Notes under the pieces: generated by a model | What the model was told of the DNA's origin: nothing | What the model saw: the letters and a program-made list of their open reading frames with translations, nothing else | The model's database searches: none | In this document: positions 55,969 to 63,692 of the stretch, one piece after another | How the letters are laid out: each line of letters starts with the position of its first letter | How positions within the stretch are numbered: position 1 is the stretch's first letter | Position numbers and translations under genes: made by a program | NCBI GenBank assembly: GCA_016702555.1 | Contig: JADJDV010000007.1 | Coordinates: 806,001-870,000 of the forward strand | Direction of reading: 5' to 3' | DNA: 64,000 nt | From: Burkholderiales bacterium | Lineage (GTDB): Bacteria > Pseudomonadota > Gammaproteobacteria > Burkholderiales > Burkholderiaceae_C

Positions 55969-57099
55969 TCACTCTTGCCAGGAATCCAGGTAGTCCGGCA
56001 CCTTGACGGCCTGGGTGGCGTCGTCGAGTTCCAGCGGATAGCGCGAATCGATCATCACCGCTACCTCATCGGTGTACTTGCGCTCGCCCTGGTTGTTGGC
56101 CGCCGCGGCCGCGAAGGCCTTGGGGTGCGGGCCGTGGTGGAAGCCCGAGGGGTGCAGCGTGAACATGCCGGGCTTGATGTTGTCGCGGCTGAAGAACTCG
56201 CCCTGGTGATAGAAGATCGACTCGTCGAACTCGTCGTTGTTGTGGAAGAAGGGCACCTTCAGGGCGCCGGGGTCGCTCTCGATCGGGCGCGGCGCGAAGG
56301 TGCAGACGATGATGGTGTTCGACAGGAAGGTGGCGTGCACCGTGGGCGGCAGGTGGTAGCGGTCGGACAGCAGCTCGCGGATGTCGCGCCAGTTCAGCTT
56401 GACCGGCACGCAGTCGCCGTGCCAGCCGGCCGTGTCGAGGTAGTTGTAGGGGAAGGTCACGGTGGTGATCTGCTGGCGCCGCTTGGCGTGCACCCGGGTT
56501 TCCTTCTCGCTGTACTGGGCCTTGTAGGCGTCGTCGATCTTGGGCGTGTCGAGCACCGCCAGGTCGAACTGCGCGTGGTGGCCCAGGATGCCGCGCTCGG
56601 GCAGCACGAACAGGTCTTCGGTGGCCTCGATGGTCAGCACTTCGTTGCGCACCTGGGTTTCCAGCCGCCAGATGGTGCCGCGCGGGATGTTGATGTAGTC
56701 GCCCTCGCGATACGTCATGTGGCCATAGTCGCAATAGAAGCTGCCCTCGCCCTGGTGGAAGAACAGGATCATGTCGCCGTCGCCGTTGCGCGCCAGATCG
56801 GGCATCGAGCGGTCGAACTTCCAGAAATGCACCTGGGTCTGCGCGTTGTGCATGAAGCGCTGCGCCTTCCACGGGCAGGGTTCGCTGTCACCCAGTTTGT
56901 TGAGGTCGAGCAGGGTCAGCTCCAGCGGGCCTTCCCACTGGGTCCAGCCGGTCGGCTTGTGCGTGTGCAGCACGTGGCTGGCCGGGCCGAAGAAGCCGTT
57001 GCGGCCGTGCTCGCGCTCGTACAGCCCGTGGGGGATGTCGCAATGCGCCTGGCGTGTGTGAATGCCTTCGCGCAGTGGAAAGCTGATGTACTTCTTCAT
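55969..57099 (-). CDS. Homogentisate 1,2-dioxygenase-like protein
   Basis: A 376-residue cupin-type protein of the homogentisate dioxygenase superfamily, shorter than typical HmgA (about 430-440). The N-terminal part has LFFHQGEGSFYCDYGHMTY and EGDYINIPRGTIWRLE. The C-terminal cupin has HNNDEFDESIFYHQGEFF and MFTLHPSGFHHGPHP, where histidine and glutamate residues would bind Fe(II). It may cleave homogentisate or another hydroxylated aromatic. No fumarylacetoacetase gene is in the window to confirm the pathway. A GGAGACGGAG site lies upstream; the promoter region 57120-57170 is AT-rich. Confidence 0.78.
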   Translation of the reverse strand: MKKYISFPLREGIHTRQAHCDIPHGLYEREHGRNGFFGPASHVLHTHKPTGWTQWEGPLELTLLDLNKLGDSEPCPWKAQRFMHNAQTQVHFWKFDRSMPDLARNGDGDMILFFHQGEGSFYCDYGHMTYREGDYINIPRGTIWRLETQVRNEVLTIEATEDLFVLPERGILGHHAQFDLAVLDTPKIDDAYKAQYSEKETRVHAKRRQQITTVTFPYNYLDTAGWHGDCVPVKLNWRDIRELLSDRYHLPPTVHATFLSNTIIVCTFAPRPIESDPGALKVPFFHNNDEFDESIFYHQGEFFSRDNIKPGMFTLHPSGFHHGPHPKAFAAAAANNQGERKYTDEVAVMIDSRYPLELDDATQAVKVPDYLDSWQE

Positions 57100-57242
57100 G
57101 GCTCCGTCTCCTGTGGATTGGGTGGAACCATGTATATAAACAACTACTTAATCATTGCTTTGCGTAGGGGTACAAGACCCTGCTGGCAGTCGGGCGCCGC
57201 ATGTCGAATGACTGCACCTGTAACGCCCTCAGCGTGCAGTTT

Positions 57243-57322
57243 GTAGGCTGGTGTTGAGCGCAGCGAAACCCAGCATGGAGCGTTTGCAAGAAGCTGGGTT
57301 TCGCTGCGCTCTACCCAGCCTA
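57243..57322. repeat. REP-like palindromic element
   Basis: GTAGGCTGG...GAGCGCAGCGAAACCCAGC on the left pairs with GCTGGGTTTCGCTGCGCTC...CCAGCCTAC on the right, forming a stem of about 31 bp with one bulge and an 18-nt loop. I recall similar GAGCGCAGCGAAACCCA elements in many proteobacteria. It lies between the dioxygenase-like gene and the alpha/beta hydrolase gene; the rest of this 289-bp gap shows only the AT-rich promoter-like patch near 57128-57160. Confidence 0.8.
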
Positions 57323-57388
57323 CGCAGACTGGCGTCAATCCCGCGCCGTCAGGCGCGTCTTCAGCGGTCATCGAGCACGGCAAAGTCA

Positions 57389-58273
57389 TCAGGCCGGCTG
57401 CATCGCGTGCTCGATGAAGTCGCTCACCCATTGCAGCTGCTCGGGCACGTTCAGTGCGGGGGCGTGGCCGCAGCCGGACACCTCGATCCGCTGCAGCAGC
57501 CCGCGCGCGCCGGGGCCGCGGGTGGCCATCTGGTCGGCGGTCTCGCGCAGCACCAGGTCGGACTCGACGCCGCGCAGCAGCAGCACCGGGATCTGCAGCG
57601 CGTCGTAGTGGTGCCACAGCAGGTAGTCGTCGGGGTAGTGCACGAACTGACCAACGATGGCCGGGTCGTAGTGCGGCGTGACGTCGCCGTTGGGCAGGCG
57701 GCGCGTGCTGGTTTCGGTCAGGCGCCGCCACTGCGCGTCGGTGAGCTGGCCGTAGGGTTTGTAGGCGGCGCGCAGAAAGCTCTCCAGCTCGGTCACGCGG
57801 GCGAAGGCCGGCGGCTGGCCGGCGTAGGCCTTGATGCGCTCGATGGCGGGCGCGGCCAGTTGCGGCGCGTTGTCGTTCAGCACCAGGCTCTGGATGCGCC
57901 GGCGCAGCTCGGGCTCGAAGTAGCCCGAGGCGCCGACCATGCCGACGGCCCCGCCCATCGAGGTGCCGACCCAGTGGCATTGCTCGATGCCCAGCTGCAC
58001 CAGGAACTCGCGTGCCAGCCGCGCGTAGAAGGCCAGGCAGTACTCGTCCTTCGGGTTCAGCGCCCACTGGCTGAGGCCGCGCCCGACGGTGTCGGGGCAC
58101 AGCACGCGCCAGCCGCGCGCCGACAGGTGCGCGGCCAGCTCGTCCATGTCGCGCCCGGTGCGCGCCAGGCCGTGCCAGGCGATCACGGTGCCGCGCGCCG
58201 GGCCGGCCGGCTGCCAGTCGGTGTAGTGGATCTCGCGGCCGGCGCAGCCGAGGTAGTTGGAAGTGAAGCTCAT
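57389..58273 (-). CDS. Alpha/beta hydrolase
   Basis: A 294-residue alpha/beta-hydrolase. The oxyanion region is IAWHGLARTGRDMD, the nucleophile elbow is GTSMGGAVG (serine), the acid lies near LLLRGVESDLVL, and the catalytic histidine is in SGCGHAPALNVPEQ. It resembles hydrolases of ring-fission products and enol-lactones. The ATG at 58273 overlaps the livM stop (ATGA), so it belongs to the second liv operon and may act on the imported compound. Substrate unknown. Confidence 0.85.
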   Translation of the reverse strand: MSFTSNYLGCAGREIHYTDWQPAGPARGTVIAWHGLARTGRDMDELAAHLSARGWRVLCPDTVGRGLSQWALNPKDEYCLAFYARLAREFLVQLGIEQCHWVGTSMGGAVGMVGASGYFEPELRRRIQSLVLNDNAPQLAAPAIERIKAYAGQPPAFARVTELESFLRAAYKPYGQLTDAQWRRLTETSTRRLPNGDVTPHYDPAIVGQFVHYPDDYLLWHHYDALQIPVLLLRGVESDLVLRETADQMATRGPGARGLLQRIEVSGCGHAPALNVPEQLQWVSDFIEHAMQPA

Positions 58274-59379
58274 GATGTCTGTGCCGGGTGGAATCGGCGT
58301 GAGGTGACGGCGGACCGCGCGGCGGTGCGCGCGCGCAGCCGGCCCACCACGCCGGTGGGGAAGTAGTAGACCGACAGCACGAACAGCACGCCCAGCCACA
58401 GCAGCCAGCGGTCGGGCGACAGCAGCGCCGACAGCACCGGGATGGCGCTGGTGGCCTCGCTGCCCAGCCGCAGCAGGTCCTGCAGGTAGCTCTGCGCGAT
58501 CAGGAACAGCACCGAGCCGATCGCCGCGCCGTAGATGGTGCCCATGCCGCCGATGACGACGATGAGCAGCACGTCGATCATGATTTCGAAGCTGAGCGAG
58601 GTGTCGGGCCCGTTGTAGCGCAGCCAGATCGCCAGCATGCAGCCGGCCAGCGTGGCGAACAGTGCCGACAGCACCGAGGACAGGGTGCGGTACACCACCA
58701 CGCGGTAGCCGATCGCCTCGGCGCGGAATTCGTTTTCGCGGATGGCCTGCAGCACGCGCCCGAACGGCGAGTTGACGATGCGCAGCATCATCAGCACCAG
58801 CGCCACCGCCGCCACGAACAGCAGGTAGTAGGCGATGATCTTGCCGTCGATCAGCACGCCGAGGAACTCGCTCTCGAACGGCTCGAAGCTGGGGCTGAGC
58901 AGCTCGGGCAGCTTGAAGGTCAGGCCGTCCTCGCCTCCGGTGAAGTCCGACAGCTGCGAGGCCAGGGTCTGGAACGCCGCCGCCACCGCCAGCGTGATCA
59001 TGGCGAAGAAGATGGCGCGCACCCGCAGCGAGAACAGCCCCATCGCCAGCGACAGCAGCAGCGACAGCAGCAGCGCGCCACCGATGCCCACGGCCAGCGC
59101 GCCCCAGGTCGGCCCCATGCGGGAGCACGCGATGGCGACGCCGTAGGCGCCGATGCCGAAGAACATGGTGTGGGCGAAGCTGACGATGCCGGTGTAGCCC
59201 AGCAGCAGGTCGAAGGCCGCCACCAGCACGATGAAGATCAGCACCTTGGCCGCCACGTTGAGCGCCTTCACGCCCGGAAACAGGAAGGGCGCGAAGGCCA
59301 GCCCGATCAGAATGGCCAGCAGGATGATGGCCAGCAGCCGGTTGCGCGGCAGGTCGTGGGAGAGCAGGCGACTCAGCAT
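58270..59379 (-). CDS. livM: Branched-chain amino acid-type ABC transporter permease LivM (second operon)
   Basis: A 369-residue permease with about ten hydrophobic segments. AAFDLLLGYTGIVSFAHTMF is the LivM signature and RVLQAIRENEFRAEAIGY the coupling loop. It lies 64 bp after livH and overlaps the hydrolase gene. Long variable loops and the association with a hydrolase suggest a non-amino-acid ligand, perhaps aromatic; this is inference. Confidence 0.92.
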   Translation of the reverse strand: MLSRLLSHDLPRNRLLAIILLAILIGLAFAPFLFPGVKALNVAAKVLIFIVLVAAFDLLLGYTGIVSFAHTMFFGIGAYGVAIACSRMGPTWGALAVGIGGALLLSLLLSLAMGLFSLRVRAIFFAMITLAVAAAFQTLASQLSDFTGGEDGLTFKLPELLSPSFEPFESEFLGVLIDGKIIAYYLLFVAAVALVLMMLRIVNSPFGRVLQAIRENEFRAEAIGYRVVVYRTLSSVLSALFATLAGCMLAIWLRYNGPDTSLSFEIMIDVLLIVVIGGMGTIYGAAIGSVLFLIAQSYLQDLLRLGSEATSAIPVLSALLSPDRWLLWLGVLFVLSVYYFPTGVVGRLRARTAARSAVTSRRFHPAQTS

Positions 59380-59443
59380 GACATTTCAATGCATTCAAAA
59401 CCAGGGCAGGCAGGAGTTGCGCTGGGTGGGTTTTTCTTGTCCA

Positions 59444-60427
59444 TCACCGATTCGCCACCGGATACACACCCTGCGGCCGCCACAGCAGGATGGCGACCAT
59501 CAGCGCGATGTTGGAGAACAGCGCCACCTTGGGCGCCAGGAAGCCGGTGTAGTTGGCCATCAGGCCGACCAGCACCGAGCCGATCAGCGCGCCGGTGGTG
59601 CTGCCGAGGCCGCCGATGATGATGACGATGAAAATCAGGATGTTGACCTGCGCGCCCATCTGCGGGATCACGTTCTGCTGGTACAGGCCCCACATCACGC
59701 CGCCCAGGCCGGCCAGCGCGCTGCCCACCACGAACACGCCGATGAACAGCCGCCGGATGCGGTAACCGAGCGACTCGACCATCTCGCGGTCCTGCACGCC
59801 GGCGCGGATCAGCAGGCCCACCTTGGTGCGCGTGAGCGTCCAGGCCAGCAGCGCGAACACCAGCACGCCGACCACCACCGCCACCACGCGGTACTTCTCC
59901 ACCGCGGCGTCGCCGATCAGCCACGAGCCGCGCATGCCCTCGGGCAGCGGCAGCGGAATCTGCGCCGGGCCCCAGATCACCTTGATCAGCTCCTCGCCGA
60001 TGATCATGCCGCCCATGGTGATCAGGATCTGCTTCAGGTGCTGGCCGTACACCGGGCGCACGATGAAGCGCTCGAAGGCCAGGCCGACGGCGCCGGCCAC
60101 CAGCATGGCGATCACCATTGCCGGCACCACCGCCATCAGGTTGCGCCAGATGTCAGCCGACTGCGTCCAGTCGCTCATCGCGCCCAGCACGCTGGTGGCG
60201 ACGAAGGCGCCCAGCGCGATGAACACGCCGTGGCCGAAGTTCAGCACATCCATCAGGCCGAACACCAGCGTCAGGCCGGAGGCGATGATGAAGATGATCA
60301 TGCCCATGGCCAGCCCGGCCACGGTGAGGGTGAGCCAGGTCGAGCCGGAGCCGATCAAGGGCAGCGCCACCGCCGCCAGCACGGGCACCAGCAGCAGGGG
60401 TTGGTAGTCGATGTCGCGGATGGTCAT
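59444..60427 (-). CDS. livH: Branched-chain amino acid-type ABC transporter permease LivH (second operon)
   Basis: A 327-residue permease with about eight to nine transmembrane segments. The LivH signature reads IASGLTLVFGLMDVLNFGHG, the coupling loop RAGVQDREMVESLGYRIRR. The N-terminus is about 35 residues longer than usual, with an extra hydrophobic segment. A hairpin repeat (60445-60550) lies between it and livF. Confidence 0.92.
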   Translation of the reverse strand: MTIRDIDYQPLLLVPVLAAVALPLIGSGSTWLTLTVAGLAMGMIIFIIASGLTLVFGLMDVLNFGHGVFIALGAFVATSVLGAMSDWTQSADIWRNLMAVVPAMVIAMLVAGAVGLAFERFIVRPVYGQHLKQILITMGGMIIGEELIKVIWGPAQIPLPLPEGMRGSWLIGDAAVEKYRVVAVVVGVLVFALLAWTLTRTKVGLLIRAGVQDREMVESLGYRIRRLFIGVFVVGSALAGLGGVMWGLYQQNVIPQMGAQVNILIFIVIIIGGLGSTTGALIGSVLVGLMANYTGFLAPKVALFSNIALMVAILLWRPQGVYPVANR

Positions 60428-60444
60428 GGATTGAAGTCAAAAAA

Positions 60445-60550
60445 CCGGACGCAGAGGACGCAGAGATTCCGCAGAGGACGCGGAAAAAACCTTTTGCTTT
60501 GGCTGTTTCTTTTGCGTCCTCTGCGAATCCTTTGCGTGCTCTGCGTCCGG
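60445..60550. repeat. Long-stem hairpin repeat, copy D (AG/CT subfamily)
   Basis: A 106-bp imperfect palindrome with CCGG at both ends, between livF and livH. The left arm carries two GCAGAGGACGC modules, and the right arm carries GCGTCCTCTGCG and GCGTGCTCTGCG; the loop has TTGGCTGTTTC. It differs from copy E at 61310 by one base at the left end. Confidence 0.9.
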
Positions 60551-60564
60551 TATTGGTCTTGGTT

Positions 60565-61291
60565 TCACAGCGACAACCCCAGCAGCCGCTGCTGCAGCGC
60601 CTCGTCCTGCGCCAGCGCGGCCATGGTGCCGGCGTGCACCACGCGGCCGTTGTCCATCACCGCCACGGTGTCGCCCAGGCGCTTGGCGAAGTTGATGTTC
60701 TGCTCGACCAGCAGGATGGTCACGCCGCCGGCCTTCAGCTGCTGGAAGGCGTCGATCATGTTGTTGATGATGGCGGGCGCCAGGCCCTTCGACGGCTCAT
60801 CCACGATCAGCAGCTCGCGCGGCTCGACGATGGCGCGGCTGACGGCCAGCATCTGCTTCTGGCCGCCGGAGAGCTTGCCGGCTGGGTGGTTCCAGAATTT
60901 CTCGACTGCGGGAAACAGCTTGAAGATCCACTGCAGGCGCGCTTCGTCCATCTGCGCCGCGGTGCGGGCGCTGCGCGCGGCCAGCACCATGTTCTCCTTC
61001 ACCGTCAGGTCGGCGAAGATGCCCATGTTCTCGGGCACGTAGGCGATGTTCAGGCCGGCGATCTGCGGCGTGTGCTTCCTGGTGATGTCCTGGCCGTTGA
61101 AGCTGATGCGACCCTGGCTGGCCTGCCACAGGCCCATGATGGTGCGCAGCGTGGTCGTCTTGCCGGCGCCGTTGCGGCCCAGCAGCATGGTGAGTTGCCC
61201 GCGCGGCACGGTGCAGATCGACACCGTGCAGGATGTGGTAAGCGCCGATGTGGGTGTGGACACCGTGCAGTTCGAGGAGGTTGGTGCTCAT
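60565..61291 (-). pseudogene. livF: livF (second operon), ATP-binding protein with a frameshift near the N-terminus
   Basis: The normal start (ATG 61291, MSTNLLELHGVHTHIGAYH, then ILHGVDLH) is in a different frame from the rest of the ATPase, which continues VPRGQLTMLLGRNGAGKTT. One extra base near 61208-61213 (CACC for CAC on the coding strand) separates them. Downstream everything is intact: LSGGQKQMLAVSRA, LLIVDEPSKGLAP, LLVEQNINFAKR. A GTG at 61263 could in principle start a product with the wrong first 15 residues. It could be a true mutation, a sequencing error or a recoding site. The gene is bracketed by near-identical repeats D and E. Confidence 0.75.
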
Positions 61292-61309
61292 GGGCGACCT
61301 CTTGAAATA

Positions 61310-61415
61310 TCGGACGCAGAGGACGCAGAGATTCCGCAGAGGACGCGGAAAAAACCTTTTGCTTTGGCTGTTTCTTTTGCGTCCTCTGCGAATCCTTTGC
61401 GTGCTCTGCGTCCGG
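61310..61415. repeat. Long-stem hairpin repeat, copy E (AG/CT subfamily)
   Basis: A 106-bp palindrome between livG and livF. It is identical to copy D except that its first base is T instead of C. The two copies are direct repeats bracketing livF, with 865 bp between their left ends. Confidence 0.9.
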
Positions 61416-61430
61416 TTGTTTTGGGGTGGT

Positions 61431-62204
61431 TCATGCCACCACCTCGTCTTCCTTCGTCACGCCCAGGTACACCTCCTGCACCACCGGTGACGCGATGACT
61501 TCGGCCGGGTCGCCATCGGCCACCAGCGAGCCGTTGGTCAGCACGATGATGCGGTCGGCCAGCTCGCCCACCACGTCCATCTTGTGCTCGACCAGCAGGA
61601 TGATCTTGGTCTTGTCCTGCTTGAGCTGGCGGATCAGGTTCAGGATGACGGGCGCCTCGTCGTGGCTCATGCCGGCGGTGGGTTCGTCGAACATGTAGAC
61701 CTTTGGGTCCAGCGCCATCAACAGCGCCACCTCCAGCTTGCGCTGGTCGCCGTGCGGCAGGCTGGCCACCGGCATGTCCTGCTTGTCGGCCATGGCGACC
61801 GACTCCAGGATCTCCTGCGCGCGTTGCGTCAGCCCGCGGTGGTCGCTCCAGATGCTGGTCAGATTCAGGCCGCGCTTGTGTTTGCCATCGAGCGTGGCCT
61901 GCACCGCCAGGCGCACGTTCTCCAGCACCGACAGGTTGGGAAACAGGTTGGTCAGCTGGAAGGCGCGGCCCAGACCGGCCTTGGTGCGCGCCGAGACCGA
62001 CAGGTCCGACAGCTCCTGCCCGTCCAGGTGCACCGTGCCCTCGCTGGCCTTGAGCTGGCCCGAGATCAGGTTGAAGTAGGTCGTCTTGCCGGCGCCGTTG
62101 GGGCCCACGATGGCCGTCAGCGTGCCCGGCTCGAACACGCAGCTGACCGCGTTCACGGCTACGTGGCCGCCGAAGCGGATGGTGAGGTCTCGAGTTTGCA
62201 GCAT
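61431..62204 (-). CDS. livG: Branched-chain amino acid-type ABC transporter ATP-binding protein LivG (second operon)
   Basis: A 257-residue ATPase. Walker A GPNGAGKTTYF, Q-loop GRAFQLTNLFP, a degenerate signature ASLPHGDQRKLEVA (SPHG instead of LSYG), Walker B YMFDEPTAGMSHDE and switch LVEHKMDVVGELAD. The MSHDE variant after Walker B is seen in liv-type ATPases. It is flanked by hairpin repeats E and F. Confidence 0.92.
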   Translation of the reverse strand: MLQTRDLTIRFGGHVAVNAVSCVFEPGTLTAIVGPNGAGKTTYFNLISGQLKASEGTVHLDGQELSDLSVSARTKAGLGRAFQLTNLFPNLSVLENVRLAVQATLDGKHKRGLNLTSIWSDHRGLTQRAQEILESVAMADKQDMPVASLPHGDQRKLEVALLMALDPKVYMFDEPTAGMSHDEAPVILNLIRQLKQDKTKIILLVEHKMDVVGELADRIIVLTNGSLVADGDPAEVIASPVVQEVYLGVTKEDEVVA

Positions 62205-62214
62205 AAGAAAACAG

Positions 62215-62319
62215 CCGGACGCAGAGGACGCAGAGATTGCGCAGAGAACGCAGAAAAAAAGCTTTTTCTTGGCTGTTCTTTTGCGTCCTCTGCGGATCCT
62301 TCGCGTCCTCTGCGTCCGG
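62215..62319. repeat. Long-stem hairpin repeat, copy F (AG/CT subfamily)
   Basis: A 105-bp imperfect palindrome between livK and livG with CCGG at both ends. It has the same loop signature (TTGGCTGTTC) and modules GCAGAGGACGC / GCGTCCTCTGCG as D and E, but several substitutions, so it is an older copy. Confidence 0.88.
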
Positions 62320-62337
62320 TCAAGTTCAGGTATTCGA

Positions 62338-63522
62338 TCAGCGCTTGTTGCGGATCGGCACCTGCATCTCTTCCGGCTTGATCTCGCGCACCAGCTCCGG
62401 CACGCCCCAGGCGAAGGCCGGGTCGTTCTTGATCTTGAAGTGGTACATGCTCTGCATGGCCTGGTGGTCTTCCTTGCGGAAGGTCATCTTGCCCTTGGGC
62501 GTGTCGAAGCTCATGCCTTCCATCGTGTTGATGAGCTTGGAGGTAGCGGTGTCGCCATTGGTCTTCTTCAGCGCCGTGACGATCGCCATGGCGGCCGAGA
62601 AGCCACCGGCGGTGAAGAAGTCGGGCGGCGACTTGAACTCCTTGTAGTGCGCGGCCACCAGGGCTTCGTTCACCGGGTTCTTGGGGATGCCGAAGTAGTA
62701 GTAGGTGGCGCCTTCCATGCCGGGCAGGTTCTTGTAGGCGGCCATGGCCGGCAGGATGTTGCCGCCGGTGGCGATCTCGATACCGTGGCGCTTCAGGTCC
62801 AGATCGGCGATCTTGAACGGGTTGCCGGCGCCCGCCCAGATGATGAAGATGACCTTGCGGCCGGGCTTGTCCTTCAGCGCGTCGAACAGGCGCTGGGCGC
62901 CGGCGGTGAAGTCGGTGGTGGTGGTCGGCGCGTATTCCTCGTGGACGATCTTGGCCTTCTTGAGCGCGTCCTTGAACGCCTTCACGCCGTCGCGGCCAAA
63001 GGCGTAGTCCTGTGCCAGCGTGGCGACCGAGACGCCTTCCTTGTCCACCGCCACGGCGTTGCTGATCGCGTCCTGGCTGGAGTTGCGGCCGGTGCGGAAG
63101 ATGTACTTGTTCCACTTGTCGCCGGTGATCGAATCGGCCACGGCCGGCTCGACCAGCAGGATCTTCTTGTATTCCTCGGCCACCGGCAGCATGGCCAGGG
63201 CCACGCCCGAGGAGGTGGGGCCGACGGCCAGGTCGGCCTTGTCGTCGGAATAGGCGGCGGCCAGCAGGCTCTTGCCCAGGTCGGGCTTGCCCTGATCGTC
63301 TTTCTCGATCACGGTGATCTTGCGGCCGTTCACCGTCATGGTGCCGCCGGTGGCGTAGTTCAGGCCCATCATCAGGCCGACCTGGGTCTGCTTGCCATAG
63401 GCTTCGAGCGGGCCGGTCTTGCTGTAGACGTGGGCGATCTTGATGTCGCCCGACTGGGCCAGGGCCGGCGCACTGACGGTGGCGGCCAGTGCGGCGAGGG
63501 CGATGAGGGTACGGCGTTGCAT
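62338..63522 (-). CDS. livK: Branched-chain amino acid-type ABC transporter substrate-binding protein (second operon)
   Basis: A 394-residue periplasmic binding protein. Start ATG 63522 (MQRRTLIALAALAATVSA) gives a normal signal peptide cut near ALA and is preceded by GGAGACC; the frame is open to 63600. The mature chain starts DIKIAHVYSKTGPLEAYGKQ. It heads the operon livK-livG-(livF)-livH-livM-hydrolase. A sigma-54 promoter lies about 40 bp upstream. Confidence 0.92.
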   Translation of the reverse strand: MQRRTLIALAALAATVSAPALAQSGDIKIAHVYSKTGPLEAYGKQTQVGLMMGLNYATGGTMTVNGRKITVIEKDDQGKPDLGKSLLAAAYSDDKADLAVGPTSSGVALAMLPVAEEYKKILLVEPAVADSITGDKWNKYIFRTGRNSSQDAISNAVAVDKEGVSVATLAQDYAFGRDGVKAFKDALKKAKIVHEEYAPTTTTDFTAGAQRLFDALKDKPGRKVIFIIWAGAGNPFKIADLDLKRHGIEIATGGNILPAMAAYKNLPGMEGATYYYFGIPKNPVNEALVAAHYKEFKSPPDFFTAGGFSAAMAIVTALKKTNGDTATSKLINTMEGMSFDTPKGKMTFRKEDHQAMQSMYHFKIKNDPAFAWGVPELVREIKPEEMQVPIRNKR

Positions 63523-63562
63523 GCGGAGGTCTCCTGAAGCGGCTGTTGAACGGTTCATAAAA

Positions 63563-63578
63563 AGCAGGATGCGTGCCA
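63563..63578 (-). promoter_or_regulatory. Sigma-54 (-24/-12) promoter of the second liv operon
   Basis: On the minus strand TGGCACGCATCCTGCT matches the sigma-54 consensus TGGCACG-N4-TTGCW at all but one position, with correct GG-GC spacing. Transcription would start near 63551, about 29 nt before the livK ATG. A short AAGAC/GTCTT dyad and a repeated TGCCTGAA lie further upstream, between 63625 and 63680, and are candidate activator sites. Confidence 0.65.
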
Positions 63579-63692
63579 GCTTGCAAGTGCTTGATTTCAT
63601 TGAGCACCTGCCGAGCAGTCGTCCAAGACTGTCTTAATTAACGACAAATGATATGCCTGAAAACAAGACATTTGCCTGAATATCGATCAGGG

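Noticed and set aside
60565..61263. Treating the GTG at 61263 as the normal start of livF
   Set aside because: The first 15 residues from it are unlike LivF, whereas the frame from ATG 61291 gives the correct N-terminus, so a frameshift explains the data better.
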